Below, piece after piece: positions 1 to 5,645 of a DNA stretch of 8,811 nt. The DNA comes from Chloroflexota bacterium. GTDB lineage: Bacteria > Chloroflexota > Anaerolineae > Anaerolineales > Anaerolineaceae. Where the stretch lies: the NCBI GenBank assembly GCA_012800995.1, contig JAAZIH010000033.1, forward strand, positions 1 to 8,811, given 5' to 3'. Below the pieces are notes generated by a model. The model saw only the letters and a program-made list of their open reading frames with translations, ran no database searches and was not told the origin of the DNA. The position numbers and the translations under genes are program-made. The first letter of the stretch is position 1. Every line of letters begins with the position of its first letter.

Positions 1-21
1 ATGTTTCAAAATGGCCTCCTT
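1..21 (-). promoter_or_regulatory. Strong Shine-Dalgarno and possible TTG start of a divergent gene leaving the left edge
   Basis: Read on the minus strand, a full AAGGAGG (plus positions 15-21) is followed five bases later by TTG at 9-7, then two more codons before the window ends. This is the spacing of a normal bacterial ribosome binding site, and TTG starts occur elsewhere in this window. If real, a gene runs leftward out of the window, divergent from the ArsR-type regulator. Only three codons are visible, so no product can be named. Confidence 0.3.
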
Positions 22-36
22 GGATAGTTTTATTGC

Positions 37-50
37 TTGGCACACGCCAA
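37..50. promoter_or_regulatory. TTGGC-N4-GCCAA inverted repeat, candidate operator
   Basis: The 14 bases TTGGCACACGCCAA form two perfect 5-bp arms around ACAC. The element lies 16 bases upstream (minus-strand sense) of the AAGGAGG sequence at 15-21, so it would sit in the leader or promoter of the possible divergent gene. A TACAAT hexamer (minus strand, plus 58-63) lies just upstream, but no good -35 box accompanies it. Operator function is a guess from symmetry and position. Confidence 0.25.
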
Positions 51-208
51 CATTACTATTGTAACGCAAATATCAGGGATTAAGACGTGTTTTTTGTTTT
101 TTCCCAGGGCCGCAAGTTCTTCGGGAAAAAATGACGGATTTTTTACAAGATTAAATTTTCTGATAAAATGCAGGGTTACTTGTTAGCAATATGTGATAAA
201 TGTAAGGT

Positions 209-237
209 TTGACGCCACTATTAGATAATGGTATAAA
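209..237 (+). promoter_or_regulatory. Sigma70-type promoter of the arsR-like/MFS operon
   Basis: The -35 box is TTGACG (209-214, five of six consensus bases). The spacer is 17 bp and the -10 box is TATAAA (232-237, five of six). Transcription would start around 244-245, leaving a leader of about 56 bases before the ATG at 301. A TTAGATA heptamer lies in the spacer at 221-227, matching the half-site of the palindrome just downstream. Confidence 0.75.
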
Positions 238-251
238 TAAGTCGGTCAGGC

Positions 252-267
252 TTAGATATATATCTAA
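252..267. promoter_or_regulatory. Perfect 16-bp palindrome, candidate ArsR-type operator
   Basis: TTAGATATATATCTAA reads identically on both strands and lies at about +8 to +23 from the predicted start of transcription. Its half-site TTAGATA also occurs in the promoter spacer at 221-227. ArsR-family proteins bind short AT-rich palindromes overlapping their own promoters, so negative autoregulation by the protein encoded immediately downstream is the simplest reading. Binding itself is inferred. Confidence 0.6.
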
Positions 268-300
268 CAAGCAATAGACTATATTTTCGAGGACTATACA

Positions 301-1362
301 ATGAATACTTACAAGGACGCGAAACTGAATTGGGAATTTGGTACCGCTTACGATTTTTTCGTAAGTCAATTTGTCCTTCACAATCCTGAACGTTTTAGTT
401 TGCGGCCTAATTGGGCAGCAGGTGTACGCTCGCGTCTCAATCCTGAATTGCGTCAAACGCTTGAACACGCCATAAACGCGTTTCCCTCCTCCATCCGCTT
501 TGTTTTTAACCTTCCCGTTAAAAACAAAGACTCCGATGCTGTGCTCAAGGAGCTTGGAAGCAAAGCCCCTTTAAAACGTCTTGAGGATATCAGTGCCTTG
601 GAGCATGCCAGCCCAATTTATCAGGCTATCTTGCATGAAACCAAAGTTAATAAACCCTGGACTGATGCCGAACGCGAAGCCCTCCATGAAAACACTTCAA
701 GCCCGGAACGACGAAACAACCCACGTTATTTAGAGAGCCTTTATGCCATTTGGTCAGACCCCAAAACCTTTTCGGATATGTACCTCGCCGCCCTAACGGC
801 TTATAGGGATAGTTTTTTCGCCGAAGAAGAACAACGTATTTTACCCGCGCTAAAGCAAGCGCTTTCGTACGCACAAATGCGATCAGGCAGCCTTTCTTTG
901 CCTCTGCTGCTTGAGGAATTGACTTCGGGAGTGCGTTATACTGACCTTGAACAAACCAAAAATATCTACCTGGCACCGTCATTTTGGACAGCGCCTTTAA
1001 TGTTTTCCAGCCGTCCGGAAAAAGATCAGCTTATTATCTTATACGGCGCGCGGCCCGATAACATGGCTATTATTCCCGGCGACCCCGTACCGGACAGCCT
1101 CATGCGCGCACTCAAAGCTGTGGCAGATCCAACCCGTTTGCGCATCATGCGCTTTTTAGCCCAAAGCCCCCAGACGCCATCGCAGCTCTCGCGCTCGTTG
1201 AGACTTCGCCCACCAACAGTCAACCACCACATCAACGAACTTCGCATCGCTGGTTTGGTTCACATCATCATCAGCCAGGAGGGTGAACGCCAATACGCGA
1301 CCCGTTATGATGGCGTCGATGCCATGCATGACCTCCTGACTCGTTATTTGCATGGGATTTAA
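301..1362 (+). CDS. ArsR-family winged-helix transcriptional regulator with long N-terminal domain
   Basis: This 353-residue protein has an ArsR-type winged helix at its C-terminus, about residues 265-350. The family signature ALKAVADPTRLRIMRFL begins at about residue 270, and the recognition helix RPPTVNHHINELRIAGLV spans about 304-321. The roughly 260 residues before it are unlike the usual 100-residue ArsR repressors, and I do not recognise them as a named domain. They probably carry ligand sensing or dimerisation. There is no cysteine anywhere in the protein, so it cannot use the cysteine metal site of classical ArsR/CadC sensors. The ATG start is preceded by GAGGA seven bases upstream. 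The next gene begins two bases after the stop, so the pair is an operon, and the protein likely represses its own promoter and controls the transporter. Confidence 0.85.
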   Translation: MNTYKDAKLNWEFGTAYDFFVSQFVLHNPERFSLRPNWAAGVRSRLNPELRQTLEHAINAFPSSIRFVFNLPVKNKDSDAVLKELGSKAPLKRLEDISALEHASPIYQAILHETKVNKPWTDAEREALHENTSSPERRNNPRYLESLYAIWSDPKTFSDMYLAALTAYRDSFFAEEEQRILPALKQALSYAQMRSGSLSLPLLLEELTSGVRYTDLEQTKNIYLAPSFWTAPLMFSSRPEKDQLIILYGARPDNMAIIPGDPVPDSLMRALKAVADPTRLRIMRFLAQSPQTPSQLSRSLRLRPPTVNHHINELRIAGLVHIIISQEGERQYATRYDGVDAMHDLLTRYLHGI

Positions 1363-1364
1363 AC

Positions 1365-2675
1365 GTGGAAGAAAGCACTGAATCTCTGTCAACCGAGCCT
1401 GATGAACGCGGCACAGACAAAAAAAGAAACCCCATCAAAACCTATATTGAAAGGCTAAAAGCCTTTAGCACTAATGCGCGTTTGTTTTTGGTTGGGGGAT
1501 TTCTGTATGGCATTGCCGGCGGCATCAACCAACTTCTCTTCAATTTTTACGTACTCAGTCAAGGTTACACTGAAGGAACACTGGGAAAAATCGTCACCGC
1601 GCGCAGCCTGACAACTTTGCTGGCCGCGATTCCGATGGGTTATCTTGTTGACAAAATAGGGCGTAAACGTGCCTTTTTTATAAGCCATCTTGCTTTCGCG
1701 CTAAGCATGGTGTGCATTATCTTATTCCCATCCATTCCCATCTTCCTGATTATGGGTATGGTTCAAGGACTTTCCCAATCTTTATCTGTAGTGGCACATG
1801 GGCCTTTCCTGATGGAAAACAGCCAGGAAGCCGAGCGCACATATCTGTTTAGTATCTCTTCAGGCATCGGAACCACAGCCGGCTCGGTGGGGCAATGGTT
1901 TGGTGGCTATCTGCCCGGCATCTTCGCCGGTTTGCTCTTGGTAAGCGCCATGGACACCAAAGCCTATAGCGGCGCTTTGTGGTTCGTTGTATTTTTTGCG
2001 CTTTTATCACTTATACCGACTGTTTTGATTAAAGAAAATCGAACCAGTCCGGGGGTAAAGCGATCCGTATTCGCGCCTATCACCTACTTTAGACGCGCCC
2101 CTAAAAAGCTTATCAGGCTCATTTTACCCAACCTGATTACATCAATTGGTGCTGGCATGATTATGCCCTTTATGAATGTCTTTTTCCGAAACGTTCATCA
2201 TCTCTCAGATAATTCCATTGGCACTATTTTCGCCTGGGGAAGCCTGGCGATGGGTATTGGTCTGATTATCGCGCCGATGATTGCGGAACGCATTGGCAAG
2301 ATTCAAACGGTGGTCGCTACCCAGACCCTATCTATTCCCTTTTTGTTTATGCTTGGTTTTTCCGGAAGAGTTGAATTAGCTATCATCGCCTATTACGTCC
2401 GCTTGACCCTGATGAACATGAGCAGCCCCATTTTCTCTACCTTTGCCATGGAACAAGTGGAACCAGAAGCGCGCGCTATGTTGGCCAGCCTCAACAGCAT
2501 GGCGTTCAACTTTGGCTGGGCGTTTAGCCCCACCATTAGCGGTATCTTGCAAGAACGCCACGGTTTTAAACCACCCTTCGCGATTACCATCATCCTTTAT
2601 ATCATCTCAACCTCGATGTACTTCTTCTGGTTTTGGTATAAGAAAAAGAAAACCGTCACGGTTAACAAGCAATAA
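1365..2675 (+). CDS. MFS family transporter
   Basis: This 436-residue integral membrane protein has many hydrophobic segments in a pattern consistent with about 12 transmembrane helices. Residues 1-35 form a charged cytoplasmic tail. The major facilitator motif A appears as GYLVDKIGRKR at residues 92-102, between helices 2 and 3. A related loop, APMIAERIGKIQ, lies at about 303-314, the equivalent point of the second half. The C-terminus ends in a lysine-rich tail (WYKKKKT). The start is GTG two bases after the regulator's stop, with a weak GGGA eight bases upstream, so translation is probably coupled to the regulator. Substrate cannot be told from sequence. Pairing with a dedicated repressor suggests an inducible exporter, perhaps for a drug or toxic compound, but this is inference. 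Confidence 0.88.
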   Translation: MEESTESLSTEPDERGTDKKRNPIKTYIERLKAFSTNARLFLVGGFLYGIAGGINQLLFNFYVLSQGYTEGTLGKIVTARSLTTLLAAIPMGYLVDKIGRKRAFFISHLAFALSMVCIILFPSIPIFLIMGMVQGLSQSLSVVAHGPFLMENSQEAERTYLFSISSGIGTTAGSVGQWFGGYLPGIFAGLLLVSAMDTKAYSGALWFVVFFALLSLIPTVLIKENRTSPGVKRSVFAPITYFRRAPKKLIRLILPNLITSIGAGMIMPFMNVFFRNVHHLSDNSIGTIFAWGSLAMGIGLIIAPMIAERIGKIQTVVATQTLSIPFLFMLGFSGRVELAIIAYYVRLTLMNMSSPIFSTFAMEQVEPEARAMLASLNSMAFNFGWAFSPTISGILQERHGFKPPFAITIILYIISTSMYFFWFWYKKKKTVTVNKQ

Positions 2676-2717
2676 AAGTTGATTTTACTTTGCTAACATT
2701 AGGCCGAATGATCTGAT

Positions 2718-3656
2718 TTAGCTTTCTGGGTTGATACGAAACTCGTAAATACCATCTTCATATGCCCAAACATGCCCACACACCGGACAAGTTTGGTTTT
2801 CGCGCGCTTCAGGCAAGCTTGTATCGCAAATGGGACAAGCGAAAAAGGCATCATCTTCAGGTCTCGAGCTACGCCCACTGGTAATAGATTTGGTGAACAC
2901 ACTTGGGCTAAGTTGTATGATGCTACCCGTATGCTGGAAAAGTGAATCTAAAGCGACCAAAAGCTCGTGTTTGACCCGTCGTTTTAACACGTTGATGCGA
3001 AAATGCGATACCGTAATTTGTTTTTTAAGCAAAAATTGATTTTCCTCAAGCAGTTTTCGAACGGTTTTTGGATGGAAATTGTAATTTAACGCGACAAATT
3101 CCACCTGTTCTTTTGTGAAAGGGCTCCATTTTTGTTTACCCAAAAGATAACGCGCGATAGCTTTGAGATTGCGTTTGTTGGCAAATTCGAGAATAAACAC
3201 GGCTTCCTCACCAAGTACCCGGCGCACATTGGCAAGAGCACTGTTGGCATCAGACAGATGATGTAAGGTGCGAATCATTGTGGCACCATCAAAAAGACCA
3301 CTGACAAATGGGAGCTTGTAAATATCCGCCGTAACATAAACATAGCGCGATGAATCGCCCAGGCGTTCGCGTGCCTGCAAGAGCTGCGTGCGGGAGTAAT
3401 CCAAAAGCACGATGCGTTCCCAGCCAGCATAGCGGGGTGTGTTACGCCCGGCACCCGCGCCAAGCTCCAACAAAAGCTTACCATGCTTTGGCATAAGTCG
3501 TTTTAGAGCGACTTCTTCAACCGCGTCTTCATAACGTCGTTCGCCGGTGTCCCAAAAGACTTCCTGGTAATCAGAACCTTCGTAGGAACAGACCTGTGGG
3601 GTTTCTTCCTGATGAATATCGTTTGCATCAGCAGTTGGTTTGTCACTGTTTTTCAT
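2718..3656 (-). CDS. Class I SAM-dependent methyltransferase with C-terminal zinc ribbon
   Basis: Starting at ATG 3656 the protein has 312 residues. The SAM-binding glycine loop LLLELGAGAGR is at 61-71. The acidic residue that contacts the ribose follows at D86 (VLLDYS), and a motif II-like stretch ADIYKLPF is at about 110-117, as in Methyltransf_11-type enzymes. Residues 274-293 hold two CxxC pairs (CPIC and CPVC), a treble-clef or Trm112-like zinc ribbon. The target is unknown, and the DNA methyltransferase motifs NPPY and PCQ are absent. An in-frame TTG at 3779 would add 41 residues, but that extension is translated from the SRP RNA gene. ATG 3656 has GAGG six bases upstream and is preferred. 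The gene starts only 21 bases after the SRP RNA 3' end and probably shares its promoter. It converges on the MFS gene with a 42-base gap and no clear terminator. Confidence 0.82.
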   Translation of the reverse strand: MKNSDKPTADANDIHQEETPQVCSYEGSDYQEVFWDTGERRYEDAVEEVALKRLMPKHGKLLLELGAGAGRNTPRYAGWERIVLLDYSRTQLLQARERLGDSSRYVYVTADIYKLPFVSGLFDGATMIRTLHHLSDANSALANVRRVLGEEAVFILEFANKRNLKAIARYLLGKQKWSPFTKEQVEFVALNYNFHPKTVRKLLEENQFLLKKQITVSHFRINVLKRRVKHELLVALDSLFQHTGSIIQLSPSVFTKSITSGRSSRPEDDAFFACPICDTSLPEARENQTCPVCGHVWAYEDGIYEFRINPES

Positions 3657-3687
3657 GTCGATCCTCGTTAAAGAAATGTTGGGCAGG
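3657..3687 (-). terminator. SRP RNA hairpin end plus U-rich tail, possible partial terminator or leader
   Basis: The closing stem of the SRP RNA is followed on the minus strand by ATTTCTTT and then directly by the ribosome binding site and ATG of the methyltransferase gene. A GC-rich hairpin followed by a short U-rich run could terminate some transcripts and let others read through. No other terminator fits into the 21-base gap. Confidence 0.35.
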
Positions 3688-3780
3688 TTTGCCGGCAACA
3701 CCCAGAGAAACCTCCTTACCGCTGCTTCCTCTCGGACCTGACGGGGTTCGCAGGGCTCTGCCGCGCCGGTCCCGCCCAAC
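3678..3780 (-). ncRNA. ffs: Bacterial small signal recognition particle RNA (4.5S type)
   Basis: The minus strand carries the conserved domain IV core GTCAGGTCC-GAGA-GGAAGCAGC, the binding site for Ffh (SRP54). The apical GNRA tetraloop is GAGA where the textbook RNA has GGAA. The two ends, GTTGGGCGGG and CCTGCCCAAC, pair perfectly over ten bases (one G-U), closing a single long hairpin of about 103 nt as expected for the small bacterial form. The RNA works with Ffh and FtsY in co-translational delivery of membrane proteins. A promoter is placed exactly for its 5' end. Exact termini are set from the closing stem and could differ by a few bases. Confidence 0.93.
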
Positions 3781-3787
3781 GGGAATA

Positions 3788-3816
3788 AGGATACCTGTTT
3801 CCGTGTCGGGTGTCAA
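3788..3816 (-). promoter_or_regulatory. Promoter of SRP RNA (and probably the methyltransferase gene)
   Basis: On the minus strand a perfect -35 TTGACA (plus 3811-3816) is separated by 17 bp from a -10 TATCCT (plus 3788-3793, four of six). The predicted start falls at 3780-3781, the first base of the SRP RNA hairpin. This agreement between promoter geometry and RNA 5' end supports both calls. Confidence 0.8.
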
Positions 3817-3900
3817 TTCTTGATGGCAATTTATTATCTGAAGAGTTGAGTCACAAATTATTTTAGTTTTACTCGTTTCTTAAGTTCTAAAAATGCTCAT

Positions 3901-4821
3901 TTATTGCCAATACCGTGTGCGCAAATAATTGTATATGCTCGTATCTTTAGTTTGCTCACTCCATAACTTTTGAGGAGAAATGACGATATATTTATCAGGA
4001 TCGGTCAAACAGTTTTTCCAGGTATCCACCATTCCTTTCTTGCTGCAATGATTAGATTTATCGAGTAATTGCACATTAGCCTCAGGAACAACATGTAAAT
4101 GCAAATAGTCATCCGCTTCAAAACCTATAGGTTGGTGATTTAAGAGCTGTTCCACCCAAAGTGTTTGACGCATTAGCTGATAAAAAGGTTCAAACCAACA
4201 GCAAGAAAGTGTGTTTTCGTTTAAATATCGGCTCTTTTTAATTAGATCAAGATAACGTGCTTTTCGTACGTCACCTTTTCTTCCTGCTGATTTGTCATCG
4301 TTTCCATATGATTCAACGTATTTCCATTCAATTGGGATTAGGAATCTTCGCCCATCGCGATGTTGAGCGTATATCAAAGCATCTACAGAAGTACAGTTAC
4401 TTCCTCGAATGTTTGTCCCTTCATTTAAATAGTTTTTATTTCCACCGACAGCCTCAAATTGAATATATCCTTCAAGATTCTCCGGGAGAGGAAAAACATC
4501 TATAAAATCGTCCGATACAGTTTTTAGCAGGTTCAAAACGGCGCCTTTTCCTTGTCTGATTGTGAACAGATGATTTAGACAAGCTATCTGCGAGGACAAT
4601 ACATGACCCGTAGGATACCTGCCACCCCACCAGGTAATATTATTTTGTTTGAAGTATTCAAGTACATCATCTCTGATATCAGCATATAAATTTAAAAGTC
4701 CGTCTTGAAGCACGAAAGGGCGTAACTCTCCCAAAAATTTACCGCCACCGATATCACCGTCAAAGAAACCAGAATTTATTAATCCTATACCACGTGCTCG
4801 CTCTTTATCTATGAATTTCAT
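3901..4821 (-). CDS. PD-(D/E)XK restriction endonuclease-like protein (PGN_0703-like)
   Basis: This 306-residue soluble protein has no signal peptide or membrane segment. A PD-(D/E)XK nuclease core is visible: SNCTSVD147 supplies the metal-binding Asp, and IPIEWK (E165, K167) supplies the catalytic E-x-K. E170 follows in the helix, and the QLMRQTLW stretch near residue 215 packs behind the core. The overall pattern resembles the PGN_0703 family of putative restriction endonucleases, a match made from memory. The ATG start has AAGGA six bases upstream. No modification methyltransferase accompanies it. Hand-counted lines run at roughly 33-43% G+C against 62-65% in sample lines of the ssb/translin and MFS genes, which hints at transfer. 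It lies 65 bases downstream of the Cas4-like pair and may be the last gene of that operon or an independent unit. Confidence 0.72.
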   Translation of the reverse strand: MKFIDKERARGIGLINSGFFDGDIGGGKFLGELRPFVLQDGLLNLYADIRDDVLEYFKQNNITWWGGRYPTGHVLSSQIACLNHLFTIRQGKGAVLNLLKTVSDDFIDVFPLPENLEGYIQFEAVGGNKNYLNEGTNIRGSNCTSVDALIYAQHRDGRRFLIPIEWKYVESYGNDDKSAGRKGDVRKARYLDLIKKSRYLNENTLSCCWFEPFYQLMRQTLWVEQLLNHQPIGFEADDYLHLHVVPEANVQLLDKSNHCSKKGMVDTWKNCLTDPDKYIVISPQKLWSEQTKDTSIYNYLRTRYWQ

Positions 4822-4870
4822 TCTTCATCCTTTTTTATTTAAAGACTTGATTTATCCTTCGGCACAGATG

Positions 4871-4876
4871 ATTATA
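4871..4876 (-). promoter_or_regulatory. Possible -10 box ahead of the endonuclease gene
   Basis: A perfect TATAAT on the minus strand lies in the 65-base gap between the Cas4-like gene and the endonuclease gene, about 50 bases before the ATG. No acceptable -35 box is found at 16-18 bp and there is no extended -10. The gap is AT-rich, so chance is likely. Confidence 0.25.
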
Positions 4877-4886
4877 TTTTTACCCT

Positions 4887-5411
4887 TTAGATAAGACTCT
4901 GGTCACAGCTATCCCGATAGCCACATCCGCGACAGCGCGCCAAAGCCTTGTGCGAGCGATTTGGTGCATCGGGGCTGGCTTCAACCGTGCGCAGTTGACT
5001 AATCAAACGCAAAAACGTCTCCTTTTCGAGTTCATCATAGGGCACTTCAAAGCTTTTATCCTGATATCGGATGAGTCCATAGGGCGGCTTTTGACCATAA
5101 TTTTGTTCCAGCAGGTAGCAATACGCCAAAACCTGAAAGACATGCGAACGATAAGGTTCAACGGGTGCAAGCGTTGACTTAAAATCAACCGGTACCAACG
5201 CGCCATTCGCCAGCCGAAGAACATAATCGGGCTTGCCCACCAGTCTTAAGTTCGGGTCAAATAAAGGTCCGGGAACAGCCTGGAGTTGGTCGGTATCGGC
5301 ATATATCAATCGTCCACTTGGTAAGCCACTCGTCTTTTTGAACCATATCGCGATTAAAATCAAAACAAGCGCTATAGCTAATAAGAGAATAGATGCGAAC
5401 CAGCTTTTCAT
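4887..5411 (-). CDS. Membrane-anchored Cas4/RecB-like nuclease, catalytic (C-terminal) half
   Basis: The 174-residue product begins with one hydrophobic helix at about 5-24, followed by FKK. A PD-(D/E)XK core comes next: GKPD (D62), PVDFK (D76, K78) and the QxxxY motif at Q93-Y97, diagnostic of the RecB/Cas4/AddB branch. The C-terminus carries three cysteines, C160, C163 and C169 (CRGCGYRDSC), as in the Fe-S cluster of Cas4. The fourth cysteine and the helical HxxxH-like element are missing from this protein but present in the gene just upstream, so the two products look like halves of one enzyme. The ATG overlaps the upstream stop as ATGA, with GGTGA four bases upstream, giving coupled translation. 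By family it could cut or resect single-stranded DNA. A full-length gene broken by a one-base loss is the main alternative. Confidence 0.75.
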   Translation of the reverse strand: MKSWFASILLLAIALVLILIAIWFKKTSGLPSGRLIYADTDQLQAVPGPLFDPNLRLVGKPDYVLRLANGALVPVDFKSTLAPVEPYRSHVFQVLAYCYLLEQNYGQKPPYGLIRYQDKSFEVPYDELEKETFLRLISQLRTVEASPDAPNRSHKALARCRGCGYRDSCDQSLI

Positions 5412-5635
5412 TTCCTCACCAGAATAACGACTATTGCTATCAATGCCAGCAAAACTGCGATAACAATCAGGACGGGCACCAGTTTTACCCGCCAGGCATG
5501 GATTTGATGCCTCTGCGTGCCGGATACCATGGCGCCTTGGTTAGCTGATGGTTCACCTCGCAACTGATACCACCAGGCACGCTGGCAGTACAGAAAACTA
5601 CCCAGTTCCGAAGCTTTTATCACGCGCATAATCAT
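5408..5635 (-). CDS. Membrane-anchored Cas4/RecB-like nuclease, N-terminal cysteine half
   Basis: This 75-residue protein starts with the pattern that opens Cas4 and related exonucleases: IKASELGSFLYCQRAWWY, with Cys17 as the expected first Fe-S ligand. It continues to an M-x2-G-x3-H element (M36, G39, H43) equivalent to the N-terminal G..H motif. At about residues 52-73 it turns into a strongly hydrophobic membrane helix and stops two residues later (RK). It lacks the catalytic D...DxK, which is supplied by the next gene. ATG 5635 has AAAGG seven bases upstream and lies 10 bases after the ATPase stop. An ATG two codons in is a possible alternative. Both halves placed together give about 248 residues, a plausible Cas4 core plus a membrane hairpin. 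Confidence 0.7.
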   Translation of the reverse strand: MIMRVIKASELGSFLYCQRAWWYQLRGEPSANQGAMVSGTQRHQIHAWRVKLVPVLIVIAVLLALIAIVVILVRK

Positions 5636-5645
5636 TTAACTGCCT

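Larger units (their letters stand above)
1..300. other. Non-coding region upstream of the ArsR-type regulator
   Basis: No convincing gene was found in these 300 bases. The right half holds the promoter and palindrome described separately. The middle is rich in homopolymer A and T runs: T6 at 90-95 and 97-102, A6 at 126-131, T6 at 139-144. It includes a T6CCC/GGGA6 inverted repeat (97-105 with 123-131) and AAAAAAT/ATTTTTT around GACGG (126-144). Such tracts can bend DNA between divergent promoters. The repeat lacks the GC-rich stem expected of a terminator. Confidence 0.6.

Noticed and set aside
97..131. TTTTTTCCC/GGGAAAAAA inverted repeat as a terminator
   Set aside because: Only three GC pairs with a 17-base loop, and no gene ends next to it on either strand.
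30..176. Minus-strand stretch reading PSFFPEELAALGKNKKH and ending at a TAA at 30-32
   Set aside because: It looks protein-like but is only about 48 codons, has no good start or ribosome binding site, and matches nothing I know. It could be a decayed remnant, but there is no support.
151..468. 105-codon minus-strand open frame
   Set aside because: It overlaps the regulator's start, its promoter and palindrome, and its translation resembles no protein I recognise.
2651..2663. AACCGT-C-ACGGTT hairpin near the MFS stop as a terminator
   Set aside because: It lies inside the coding sequence and is not followed by a U-run.
3657..3779. 41-residue N-terminal extension of the methyltransferase from TTG 3779
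   Set aside because: The extension is translated from the SRP RNA gene. ATG 3656 has its own ribosome binding site and starts in non-structured sequence.
2718..4821. Restriction-modification pair formed by the endonuclease and the methyltransferase
   Set aside because: The methyltransferase lacks DNA methyltransferase motifs (NPPY, PCQ), carries a zinc ribbon, and is separated by the SRP RNA and its promoter.
4887..5635. CRISPR-Cas adaptation module because of the Cas4-like genes
   Set aside because: No repeat array, cas1 or cas2 is seen in the window. Cas4-like proteins often occur outside CRISPR loci.
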